From assembly GCA_025174535.1 (NCBI GenBank), contig JALBUN010000005.1, positions 682,001-746,000 of the forward strand: DNA of 64,000 bases, in the 5' to 3' direction. The stretch is from Cantharellus purpuraceus (Eukaryota; Basidiomycota; Agaricomycetes; Cantharellales; Hydnaceae). Of this stretch, positions 43,645-54,690 are shown in pieces. Each line of letters opens with the position of its first letter. Position 1 is the stretch's first letter. Made by a program: the position numbers and the translations under genes. Below the pieces are notes generated by a model. It did not search any database, had not been told where the DNA came from, and was given only the letters and a program-made list of their open reading frames with translations.

Positions 43645-45078
43645 TGTATGGGAACCACCTTTTCCCTATCAAATTCCATTTATGCAGCACCAATGTGCTA
43701 TTCTTTGCTTTTCCATTCCTAAATATCAGCATATATTTGATGCTTGTACCTGGAATGGACTTATTCAAATATTCTCTATTTTTCCATATTTTTCCAGGAA
43801 TATTCCATGCAGAACTCAGCCCAGAATCATTTATTTCTGCTGTGCTACAGTTGTGGACCCATAGGCGCCCACAAACCTTCACACAGCCGGCTATCCACCT
43901 TTGGACCAGGCATTCGGCCTGAATTCAAGCTCAGATGTCTCTGATCAATAAATATTCTCTAACTTGACAACCACAGCCTCTCAGGGCACTATTTTCCATG
44001 CAGATCATCACATGACATGTGGCTATCCATGGCTGTCCAAACCAGTGCAGAAAACAGGGTGGACACCCTTCTTTTTGCCTGATCAGTGCCTAGTTCAGGG
44101 ATCAAATCAGCTGATGGGTGATCAAATCAGGTGATTGCCTTGGAATATTCTACCCCCTTTCCATAACATTCTAGCTGTTTCCTTCTATTATTAGATAGAA
44201 CTTTCCAGAACCATTATTCAGCTCCTGGTCAGTGTTAGTCCAGTGATCAGAACCTGTGATTGGCTTGGAATATTCTACCCCTTTCTTCCACCTTCCACAA
44301 CCTTCCAGTAGCTTCCATCTATTAATAGGTAGAATATTCCAGAACCATTAGTCAGCCCCTGTAAATACAATATATAAGGAGGCCATTCTGCCTCTGAAAT
44401 AGAGATATATCCATCATATTCTACCCATCTTCTGCACACCAGTGTGACTAGAGTGACATACAGTGTCATCTTCTATCTCAGTAACTGTTGATTACCAGTT
44501 CAAGGATCTTTTACAGTTGTGTAACTGTACTTGATTGCACTCGAAGTAGTGATATTCCTGCTTTGGGCATGAGTGTAGTATCTGCCTCACGTGACTATGA
44601 ATCTACAGGGTGAGATTGTCTGTCAATAGTCCTGCCATTAGTGCTCTTGTTTAAGTTACTAGTGTGTACTGCCTTTGCAGAGCATTAGGATCTTGAACTC
44701 GTGTGAAGCAGTTGCTAGACTACTTCACACATTGCTGTTACCCGCTTCTGAGTGCCACTGGTTGGACGGTTGGATTCATCCACCTACTTCCTTTAGCCTC
44801 TAAGTGCATTCCCCTCTTTTTGGAATATCTGGACCCCTAAGCGTCCGTGAACTCTAGACTCTGGAAGTCTTATTCATTTCTTGCTGCTAAGAAACGTATT
44901 ACCTTTCTGCGTATAGTCTGCATTGACCAATACAAAGGATTGTAACCAAAGTACAAACGTTAAATTGTTTCTGGAGTTGTGCTGCAGCAGGGTTTGATAT
45001 TCTTCTCAGCTGTTCATTCACGGAATTGTGGTGATTTAGAGTTTGCCCTAACACCATAATTTTGCGGGTTCCAAAACA
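43645..45078 (+). mobile_element. LTR-G, right copy (1,434 bp)
   Basis: TGTATGGGAACC to GGTTCCAAAACA with TATATAAGG at 44371. It is nearly identical to the left copy in inverted orientation. Flanks: ccacc before and ccgag after, which do not match each other but match the left copy's flanks. Confidence 0.9.
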
Positions 45079-46370
45079 CCGAGGCCGATGCCGAGAATGA
45101 ACTCGATCGACTTCGGATGAAGGAAAATCACAAAATTGCAAAATACATTGTGAGTTTCCAGCAGCTAGCTCCAAAAGTCCAATGGGGCGATGCCGCACTC
45201 CGATGCCAATTTTACGTTGGACTCCCATCCCGCATCAAGGATGAGATATCACGCGTCGGTAAGCCGGATACTTGGCTACCCTTCACAAGCTCGCCCAATC
45301 CATCGACGCCCATTATTGGGAACGTCAATCCAAGGTCTCCTGCAAAAATTCGGCTAACAACAAATCGGACAAATCATCGGACAAAACTCCAAAGTCCAAC
45401 AAGGGGTCCGATAAGCAGGCCACCGCCAATTCAGGCCAGAAATCAAACACTGGTAACACTGCTGCTTCCAGTTCTGGTCAGAACAACTCCGGCACCAGCA
45501 ATAACTCCGGAGCTCGCAAGAGTACTCTGGACCTCTCCACCAAGCTGGGAAAGGACAGGAAACTTACCCAGCAGGAACGCCAGCGCCGCATGGACAACAA
45601 CCTCTGTCTGTTCTGCGGAAAGCCTGGTCACCAAGCCAAGGATTGCAACAAGGCAACCTCGTCTGCAGCAAAGGTGAAGGGCCACGACGGACCAAAAAAA
45701 ATAGTAAGCAGTCCTATAGCCTCCGTACAGGCTGAGGGCTGCATTGGTACTCCCCATACGACAGATGAGGTCCGCCTGAACGCATCCGCTCTTTTCCACT
45801 CTGACTCCCTTACCCTCCTCGTCCACTCCAACTCCATTCCCGATACCACTATTCAAGCGTTAATTGACTCCGGTTCTACTCACTGTTTCCTCGATTCCTC
45901 TTTTTCTGATTTACATAAACTCCATACATACACCATAACTCCGATACCACTCCAATTATTTGATGGCACTACTAATGCTGTTATTTCACGAGCTATAGAT
46001 CTGTCTATCCGTTTTTCTGTCGGAGAAATCCAGACCCTTACATTCTATGTTACTCCACTTGACTCCAGCTGTTCTGTGGTTCTTGGACATAACTGGCTCA
46101 CCTGCTACAATCCGTTGATTGACTGGGCATTGGGCCATATCACATTCCGTTCTCCAGCACAGGCTGTGTCATCCCCGACGTCACCAGCAACTATAGGTGC
46201 GAAATTATCTTCCGCCTCCGCTGACTCTGCTCCGATAGATACTCTGTCTACCCCTCCGTTTATATCAATGGTGGACGCTATGGTCTTCGCCAGACTAAGC
46301 AAGCTGGACGGTTCTCACACATTCCAGGTCCACCTCTCTGACCCGATATTCCTCGCCGCTCGTTCTGCCT
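45079..46370 (+). pseudogene. A3 gag (C-terminal part) fused to protease
   Basis: Continuing the gag of 18739 (PYNPE), it reads EADAENELDRLRMKENHK, has a one-base loss near 45270, then an open frame to the TGA at 46370-46372 with knuckle [14 protein letters not shown] and protease [15 protein letters not shown] 14-nt deletion just before the frameshift site plus an eighth A (45694-45701) puts gag and pol in one frame in this copy, unlike A1 and A4. Confidence 0.83.
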
Positions 46371-49353
46371 GATCCACTCCACCGGACCTCTCTATGGTTC
46401 CCAAGGAGTATCATGAGTTTGCCGACATGTTCAGCAAGTCTAAAGCCGACTCCCTAGCAGAACACTGACCATATGATCTCAAGATTGAACTGGATGACAA
46501 CTCCACCCCTCCGCTTGGCCCTATCTACTCGCTATCACAAAAAGAGCTACTGGCTCTCTGAACATTCATAGATGAGAACGTGGCCACAGGCTTCATCCGC
46601 CCATCCCTATCTCCTCATGGAGCTCCGGTCCTATTTGTCTGCAAAAAGGATGGATCACTCCGTCTATGCGTTGACTTCCGTGGGCTCAACAAGATCACCA
46701 AGAAAGACCGATACCCAATACCCCGCACCACGGACCTACTCGAGAGTCCTCGAAAGGCTAAGATCTACTCCAAAATAGATCTCCGACATGCCTACCATCT
46801 AGTCCGTATCTGAGAAGGCGACGAATGGAAAATGACCTTCCGCACATGATATGGATCTTTCGAGTGGTGTGTCATGCCCTTCGGACTAACCAATGCTCCG
46901 GCCGCCTTCCAGAGGTTCATGAATGATACCTTCGCCGACCTCCTCAATGTGACTGTCCTCATTTACTTAGACGACATTTTGGTATATTCGGACAATGAAG
47001 AAGAACATCGGACACATGTCCGAGAGGTACTCCGATGTCTCCGAAAGCATGGCCTCTTCACCCATGCTGACAAATGTGAATTCCACTCCAACTCGGTCAA
47101 ATACCTAGGCTATATCCTCTCCCCGGCAGGATTGACAATGTCCGATGACAAAATCAAAGCCATACAGGAATGGCCAGAACCCCGGAAAGTCAAGGATGTA
47201 CAGTCCTTCCTCGGGTTTGCCAACTTCTACTGCCGCTTTATTCACGGCTACTCCGATATCACTGTTCCGCTCACCCGACTCACTAGGAAGGGTATCCAAT
47301 GGAATTTCACTGACGAATGTAGACAGAGTTTTGAGACCTTGAAAAAGGCCTTTACTTCCGCTCCGATACTGACTCATTGGGTTCCAGACGTTCCTATCCT
47401 ATTAGAGACCGACGCCTCCAACTATGCACTTGCCGCGATCCTGTCCATCATCTCTCCGGACGACAGACAAGTCCATCCGATCGCTTTTCACTCGCGTACA
47501 TTTACGCCCCCCGAACTGAACTATGACGTCCATGACAAAGAGCTCCTTGCCATATATGAAGCCTTCCGGATATGGAGACACTACCTTGAAGGTCCCTCCA
47601 ATCCGGTGGACGTCATAATGGACCACAAGAACTTGGAATACTTCTCCACAATGAAACTGCTCACCCGGAGACAAGTCTGATGGTCCGAATACCTATCTCA
47701 GTTCAATCTCATTATCCGTTTCCATCCAGGTCGACTCGGAGCAAAGCCCAACGCGTTAACTAGACAATGGGATGTCTACCCTAAAGAGGGGAGTAGCGAC
47801 TATGCCACTGTAAACCCCCACAACTTTCATCCTGTGTTTACTAACGAGCAGCTGGCATCGTCCCTACGAGCATCCACCCTCATGACTCCCACTCTCCGAG
47901 CTGTCACCATTATGGACATCGACCAACTCCGCTCTGACATCCGCTCATCACTCCGATCTGATCCTGTTGCAGTTAAACACTTGGACAACCCTTCCGATCA
48001 GAAATGGTCACTTGACCCCGAAGGGCACCTCCGACACAACAACCAGATATACATCCCCGATGCCAATGGCCTCCGACTCCGAGTTTTGCAGTATTATCAT
48101 GATCACCCAATCTCAGGCCACTTCGGGCAAAATCGCACACAAGGATTAATCTGACGAGACTATGTATGGCCAAAAATGCGGGAATACATCCAACACTACT
48201 GTAACTCCTGCACCACGTGTATGCGCTCAAAATCGCAAAGGCACAAACCCTACGGAACGCTCAAACAACTTCCGATCCCAGAGCAACCATGGAACTCCAT
48301 CTCTATGGACTTCATAGAGAAGCTCCCCCCATCGCTCGGATACGACACCATACTTGTGATTGTCGACAGGTTCACCAAACAGTGACTATTCATTCCAACG
48401 CATGACACTATCACCTCCGCCTCGCTAGCTAAATTGTTCGTTCTCCACGTATTCTCTAAACACGGAGTCCTGTCGCATGTCACGTCCGATCGGGGTTCAG
48501 AGTTCGTGTCCTCCTTCTTCCGCACATTAGGAAAGGCTCTCGACATGAAGCTCCATTTCACCTCCAGATACCACCCTGAAGGAGACGGACAAATGGAACG
48601 AATGAATCAGTCACTGGAACAATATCTCCAAATCTATTGTAACTATCAACAAGACAACTGGGCTGATCTACTTCTGATCGCAGAGTTTGCCTACAACAAT
48701 GCTCCAAATGTGACTACCAGCATCTCTCCGTTCTTTGCTAACAAAGGCTACCATCCGAACATCTCCGTCCACCCCAAGAAAGAACTTGCCTCCACCAAAG
48801 CCTGCCAATTCGTAACCGACCTTGATCAACTACACCAACATCTCCGAGAGACCAAACAATATCAAGTCTCTGCAGACTGACGCCACATTCCGGCTCCGGA
48901 CCTGCAAATCGGAGACCAAGACACTTCTAGACCACCCGTCCATCAAAGAAACTCTCCGAGAAATACTTAGGTCCTTATGAGGTCATTGCTTGCACAGGCA
49001 GCAGGTCTTTCACCCTCCGCCTCCCAGACCACTTCCAAGCAGTTCATCCGGTCTTCCATATATCAATGCTCGAACCCACTACTACAAACGAGATCTCCGG
49101 TCGCACGCAACCTCCACCTCCCCCGATCATCATCGAAGGAGACAATGAATATGAGATATCTGAGATCCTGGACTCGAAGATCAACCGTCGATACAAGTGC
49201 AAGCTCCAGTACTTAGTCAAATGGACTGGATACGAAGGCACCGATGAAGAGTCTTCATGGATCTCCGCATCCGAACTCGATCACGCATCCGAATCCATCT
49301 CCGATTTTCACTCCGCTTATCCAGACAAACCTGGCCCCCTTACGAATCTTTAA
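46371..49353 (+). pseudogene. A3 pol: RT, RNase H, integrase, chromodomain
   Basis: RT includes [31 protein letters not shown] and YLDD at 46964-46975; RNase H LLETDASNYALAAIL; integrase zinc region HDHPISGHFGQNRT..CNSCTTC, SMDFIEKLPP and TSDRGSEFVSSFFRTL; chromodomain YEISEILDSKINRRYKCK and YLVKWTGYEG near 49,150-49,300. About nine in-frame stops, all TGA, nearly all where other copies have Arg or Gln (ancestral CGA). CpG sites are otherwise well kept, so this is the youngest family A copy here. Confidence 0.88.
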
Positions 49354-49499
49354 GTTCAATTACTAATGCTAATGTTATTATTGCATCATCATTTTATTAC
49401 AAGTCAAGGGAAATTGCATGCCTGCCCAAAAAGCTCCGAAGGAATCACTCCACCTCATTTTTCTCCATTCCGAAATTTATAATCATTTTCATTCTTATT

Positions 49500-51188
49500 T
49501 TATACATCGCGTTTCCTTTTTCCCTTTCCCTTATCTACCTCAGGCTCCGTCTCTGACTCCTCATCACTCTCTACATCCGACACCCAATCCTTCTCATCTC
49601 CCATGTCCGAATCCTCGTCCAATGGGGCCATGAATTTCCACAACCGACGTAACTCGGCTGTCCGACGACCCTCCAGAACCTCCTTCTGTTTCATCGTCCT
49701 CACCAAGTCTACTAACAACCCCTCTGTCCACCGAAGGTGCTCCGACTGTAGGTTAACCAGCCAGATAAGCTGGCCCACAGTGCTATTGGGCGCCGAAACG
49801 CGCCCCATACCTGCACCGGTCATCGCCCCTTCCGATCCGACGCCGCTACCCCCGGCTGCCACAGCACCCATCTCCGTCCGCCTCTTTTTGGTCAGATGAC
49901 CCTCCGATTCCTTCTCTGCCCCTCCTTGTACCACTAGTCGGGGCTTGACACTCCGACTCCAGGGATCGAACTTCCCATCGATCCTACACCCTCCTTTCCA
50001 ACCCCGACAACGATCGCAGGACCGAAGTCGGCGAGTTGGGCCAGTAGGCCACACGCACTCCACACCTGCATCACAACACAAGTCGCAAGTTACGCCGGGT
50101 CCGCCAAATGGCTCCGTTGGAGCCAGAGCCTTGGGTGGCCTGCCCCTTCTCACTGCAGCCTCCAAGCGTTCCCTCTCCTCCTCCTTGTCCTGCTGTTCTG
50201 TGGCCGCCTTCTCCATCTCGCGCTTGCGAAGCTGGATCGCTGACCTTGCGACACACAGCTCCTTCTTATGGGTCGCCAACACGTGACTCTCCGCCTTGCA
50301 CCATATGACCCTCCGGTCCGCCTCCCGCTTCTCCATATCAGCACTCAGGTAGGCCTTCAGTGAAAAGACCGCGACGTCGAGGTTCTTCTTGGTGGTAGCA
50401 GCATAAAGCTCCGCTCTTTTGCGAGCCTCGACCGCAGCTACCCAAGCCATCTCCTCGTAGGAATTCGAAGTAGGATCCAGCTCCACATCCATCCCAACAT
50501 CCACGCCCGCCTCAGGGTCCGCATTTGCGTTGAGCTCCATATTGGCATCGGGATCCGCTTCCACCTCTGCCCTCTCCATCTCCACCGCATCATCTTCCTC
50601 AGCTGCCCCCAACTCAAATAAGGGCCGTGCCCGTGGATGTAACGGCGAGTCCTCCGCAGTGACAGTCCTCGAACGAGTCGTCTCTGTCCATGTAATGGAG
50701 ATGATGGCGACTTCTGGGGTCCCTGGCCATATGGGCATGCTTGGACTTCCTGGGTGGCTGGTTTCCCCTGCCCCGGTCACCTCCTCCTCTACCTCCATGG
50801 CCGCCTCTAACTCGTGCGCTTGCTCCTCCACTTCTTTCAGTCTCGCAGCCTCCATGTGGGCCCTCTCAACTTTCGCTTCCTCCTCTTTCCTTCTCCATTC
50901 TGTTTTCGCCGCCTCTCTCCATTCCACCTCCTCCTCCTCCTTCCGTCTCCATTCTGCCTCCTCCTCCTCCTTCCGCCTCCGTTCCGCCTCCTCCTCCTCC
51001 TCCTTCCACCTCCGTTCCGCCTCCTCCTCCTCCTCCTTCCGTCTCCGTTCCGCCTCCTCCTCCTCCTTCCGTCTCCGTTCTGCTTCCTCCTCCTCTTTCT
51101 GTTTCCACTCCTCTTCCTCTTCCTTCTGTCAGGCCAAGAGCAACTGCTCCAGCTCGGCCACGCTCATGCTTGCCAAAGGGTTTGACAT
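49500..51188 (-). pseudogene. antisense Zn2Cys6 / AT-hook accessory gene of A3, best copy (562 codons, one stop)
   Basis: One frame runs from ATG 51188 (MSNPLASMSVAELEQLLLA) to the stop at 49500, with a single TGA at codon 20 (51131-51129). Order: short N-terminal region; Glu/Arg/Lys coiled coil (about residues 20-100); acidic middle; a second helical stretch (ELYAATTKKNLDVAVFSL); an AT-hook core RGRPPK at 348-353; a cysteine cluster at 368-401 (CDLCCDAGVEC..SCDRCRGWKGGC) with spacing C-x2-C-x6-C-x12-C-x2-C-x6-C, the fungal Zn2Cys6 pattern; basic stretch LTKKRRTE; a leucine-rich helix (VGQLIWLVNLQSEHL); an acidic end and KGKGKRKRD. Nuclear DNA binding is inferred. It is antisense to gag-pol, between chromodomain and 3' LTR. 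Confidence 0.82.
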
Positions 51189-51329
51189 CGTTGAGGATAA
51201 GACCTCAATCATGCCCCTCCTTTTATATGTCTCCAGACCCCCAGTATAACTCCGACCGTGCCCAATCGTCTCACCTATTCAATCCACGGACATAAGGCCT
51301 CAGGGGCTCAGCCTTAAATGGAGAGATAC

Positions 51330-51853
51330 TGTTATGACTATATTCATTAATGCCCAGATCCCACATATATGAAATCTATACTCCATTTGGAAACCGCTAC
51401 GTCTCCATTACCTGTCCGATTGTCACCGCCAATTCCACCCATCCGTCTCCGGTTCCGATGCATCAGCATCACCATAGGAACCCGGACATCCGTCCCCATC
51501 GGACTCGGACATACTCACATAAGGCCGTCGGCCTCAGAGACCCATCACCGGAGTAATTATTATTAGATTTCGAAAATGTATTTAAGTTGCCCAACTGGGG
51601 ACTTCATTCCCCAGTTCGAATATTGAATCACGCCTAGCTCCTAAGTCCAATCCTAACTCTCTAAGTCGTACTCCGTCTCCGAAATCCCGGACACCGGTAT
51701 TAGTGAGGGCGCAGCACATAAGCTGAAGCCAAGTCCGTTCCGACCCCCACGACGTACTCTGACTCCGACCCAACCTCCAACCCAACCTCCAACCCAACCT
51801 CCAACCCAACCTCCGATCCAATCTCCAACCCCAATCGGACTTAGTGTGTAACA
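51330..51853 (+). mobile_element. 3' LTR of element A3 (524 bp)
   Basis: TGTTATGACTATATTC to TTAGTGTGTAACA, CpG-rich, preceded by the polypurine tract TTAAATGGAGAGATAC. Hairpin AACTGGGG (51593-51600) / CCCCAGTT (51609-51616). Followed by tatat (51854-51858), the complement of atata after the 5' LTR at 21273. Confidence 0.88.
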
Positions 51854-51887
51854 TATATGTCCTTGATGCATCCTGGCTCATCAATGC
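51854..51887 (-). mobile_element. first 30 bp of LTR-C copy 2 plus duplication
   Basis: In complement this reads TGATGAGCCAGGATGCATC.., the start of LTR-C, preceded by gcat. It is the missing beginning of the copy at 21273-22664. Confidence 0.82.
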
Positions 51888-52070
51888 CTAGCTCCTAAGT
51901 CCAATCCAAATCTAAGTTGTACTCTGTCTCTGAAATCTCAGACACAGGTATTAGTGAGGGTGCAGCACATAAGCTGAAGCCAAGTCTGTTCTGACCCCCC
52001 ATGATGCACCCCAATCCCCACTCCGACTCCGACCCAAGCTCCGACCCCCAATTGGACCTAGTGCGTAACA
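51888..52070 (+). mobile_element. 3' LTR of element A1, part 2
   Basis: From CTAGCTCCTAAGTCC to CTAGTGCGTAACA, the last third of an LTR-A. It completes the LTR begun at 22987-22665 and is followed by catga (52071-52075), matching tcatg at 30213. Confidence 0.85.
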
Positions 52071-52262
52071 CATGAGGATCACTATCCTACATTCAATCTA
52101 ATGGCACTTGATTATCTTCCAGTCCAAGTGTCCTCAGTACCATCCAAATGAGCATTCTCCTCAAGTGCTGACTGAGACTTGATGTCACAATCTGATCACA
52201 CCCAATCTAATGAAAAAACTTACAGATGCTCAAGTTTATGCTTAAGTGGGCTTGGTTCAATT
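52071..52262 (+). pseudogene. hAT transposase remnant, part 2 (C-terminal dimerisation region)
   Basis: Reads EDHYPTFNLMALDYLPVQVS, VP, then a degraded S-x-R-A-F-S-S-S-A block with TGA for Arg, and, after a frame change, LITPNLM and QMLKFMLKWAWFNFT. This is the hAT family C-terminal dimerisation domain. Part 1 lies at 30574-30218 on the minus strand, separated by A1 and the inversion. Confidence 0.78.
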
Positions 52263-53021
52263 TCACAGGGGGGCTGGAAGTGTGATGAGGAGGACCTTGA
52301 GTTGGAAAATGAGTGCATTGATGGGCAGGTTGAAGTGTTCTCTGGAAGAGCTGGTTTGGAAGCTCCAGCAGGTTTGAGCCTGATCAGCCAGAGCAGACAT
52401 CAAGTGAAAGTAGAGATGGTGACTGGATTTCAGAGTAGGTAGTTTCATCCATAAGGCTTATCTACACAGTGATAACAGTGCAGAGACCGCGTGAAATAAC
52501 ACTGTACCTGCTATCATAAGTAGCGCTCATGACAAACCGGCTTGTGGTTGGAAAGCCGGCTAGAAGCCGAGCCGCACCGAGTTTAACGGTTCGGCTTCAC
52601 TGGATATGGGTCGGCGCAGCTAATTGACGACTTGGCTCGGCTAAGAGCCAAAGCCGAGCCGCGGCAACACTAATTGCGAGTCCATAATGGACGCGCGACT
52701 TAGTATCCCACAGATCATTAATAATCAGTCGCTTGTAGTGCTACTACTAAAAGTCGGGCTGCCTTGCGATGTACAAGGACAGACGCGGCCGAAATGTATG
52801 AAGTGACATTAATAAGTCATGCATCAATTATCTGCCAAGTCTAAAACGAAGTCACGTGACTTGTGCAGATTCGACTTGCAAGTGCCTGCTGTTAGTTCAA
52901 CATTGACTTATGACTGCGAGCTCGGATTTCCCAGTCTTAGAGGAAACATGGGACATGGTAGACCGGTTAGTATTTTTCCATATCCGCTGAATACTTACTC
53001 ACATAGCGTCTAAGCTCTACC
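52263..53021. other. upstream region of the kinase gene; host sequence
   Basis: A short open continuation (GGWKCDEEDLELENE) after the hAT remnant may be its tail. At 52540-52670 the words GCCGAGCCG, GGCTCGGCT and AAGCCG recur on both strands over about 120 bp, a GC-rich local repeat. No other gene is supported. Confidence 0.4.
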
Positions 53022-54272
53022 ATGGACCAGAGACTCTTCAGAAAAGTCTGGTTGCGTTGCGAAGCGTACTTGCATGCACGTGGATACACGCTCGCGCATC
53101 CTGACTCTGATTCCTACCGCGCCATCTTTGCGGATTGCTCTTCTATACCCACAAAAGCGCCTGAAGATCCATTCCACCCACAGACTGATGAAGCATTCTG
53201 GTTCATTGAGCCTGGAGAATGTCCACTTGAAGAACCAAAATATGTAGGAACACCCTTGTTTCCTGTATGAAAATTTCTTTTTTTGTCTTGTTGCCGATTT
53301 CAAACCTAGTATGTACAAGAAGACACCGAGCGTGCACCCTGCACTCGATGGCCGCGGTCGCAGAGTGATGCTTAAGGCTGTTCGGGCCTCTAGCGCAGAG
53401 TTGGAAATTATGCGTCTTCTTTCAACTGATCCGCTGCGCGCGGACATGCGTAATCATACCATCCCTCTTCTGGAGATTCTTGACGCGGGCGAGTGGGCGA
53501 TTCTTGTCACGCCGGAGTGGGGGTTTCACCACTGGGAGCCATGTACTTCTGTTGAAGAATATGTTGAATTCTCAAGACAACTCTTCGAGGTGAGTTTTGA
53601 ATTTAAGGTATTTACTGGTGGATGGTGTTGTCATGCTTATGCGATGGAGCATAGGGGTTAGCGTTTATGCACGAGCACGGAATTGTTCACGGCGTAAGTC
53701 AAATTAGTTTTTCTCTCTTTCGTCTTGTTTGTTTTAAAGTTCCAGGCCAATTGCAGGACATCCATAAGTTAAACGTAGTTATGAATCTCCACGGATACGT
53801 CACCGCTCCCTACGTCATTTTCGCTCGCCTGCCAAGGGATTTCGGTCCATGCGGAGCCAAGTATGCGTTCATCGATTTTGGCGAGTCTTTGCTGGTACAC
53901 ACAGAGGACGATGCGATGCGGTCCCCGGACGAGATGCGTGTTCACACAGACGCCTTAGCCCCAGAGCTACTTAAGGATGATCCTGTTAACGTCTTTTCTT
54001 GCGATGTGTATGCACTCGGAGCAATTTTCAAAGAGCACATAGAACGCGAGAAAATTTTTGTAAGCACTACGTGTTTCATTCTGCTACCGGTGATTGATAA
54101 CCATCTAACTGTCTTCCGGACTTAGGGGGCAAAGGGTCATGGGTCTGTCCTTAAGACAACCACTCAATATGTTCAGTTGATTGATACCATCACACACAAT
54201 GATCCTAAAAAACGACCGACTGCAGGGGAGGCTCTTGCTCAATTCCAAGACTTACTTCACGGGAAGAGTTGA
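53022..54272 (+). CDS. Agaricomycete protein kinase-like gene, 333 aa
   Basis: Five exons (53022-53264, 53320-53589, 53655-53693, 53757-54059, 54126-54272) join in phase. Kinase signatures are present: RRVMLKAV with the ATP-binding Lys, FMHEHGIVHG then DIHKLNVVMN (catalytic loop, HGD in place of HRD, with Asp and Asn kept), FIDFGES (the DFG Mg-binding motif), and DVYALGAIFKEHI, ending with a C-lobe helix region (DPKKRPTAGEAL). It resembles the large FunK1-like kinase families of mushroom-forming fungi; substrate unknown. The start of exon 2 could be 53323 instead of 53320. The frame is intact although it lies between transposons. Confidence 0.82.
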
Positions 54273-54690
54273 CATTCGTTATCAGACTTGTAACCTAGAG
54301 TTCTCTAGTACGATAGGATGAGACCCCATTCATAGCCCTTTTCCATAATGCATAGGTCAATTTGTTCCAAAACATAGCTAGGGCAATGGGGTGTTACAGT
54401 TTATGTTGCTCAGAGTCAACATTCAACACGCGTTGCGTAAACCCCGAGTTTGACCCTATCGCTTGCACGCTTCTGCAATTCAATATACTGATGAACATCA
54501 AGAAGAGCATATGTTGCTGCCACATACAGTGTATGAGAAGGTGTAACTATGAAACTTTGCCATAACCCAGGCATCACTACCCATTGAGTTGTCCAGCATG
54601 CGGTCCTGGCCAGGAAGTGGTCCACTGCATGAGTTAGTGTAGACTTTGAAATTGTGTTGATGCATCAATCAATGCATCAGGTAGGCAAGG
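54273..54690. other. 3' region of the kinase gene, no further gene
   Basis: Only short unsupported frames are present. It contains the kinase 3' untranslated region and the unassigned boundary to the transposon-derived sequence that follows. Confidence 0.35.

Noticed and set aside
46371..49353. TGA recoding (for example selenocysteine or readthrough) in A3 pol
   Set aside because: Positions differ between copies and match ancestral CGA or other codons; CpG decay explains them without recoding.
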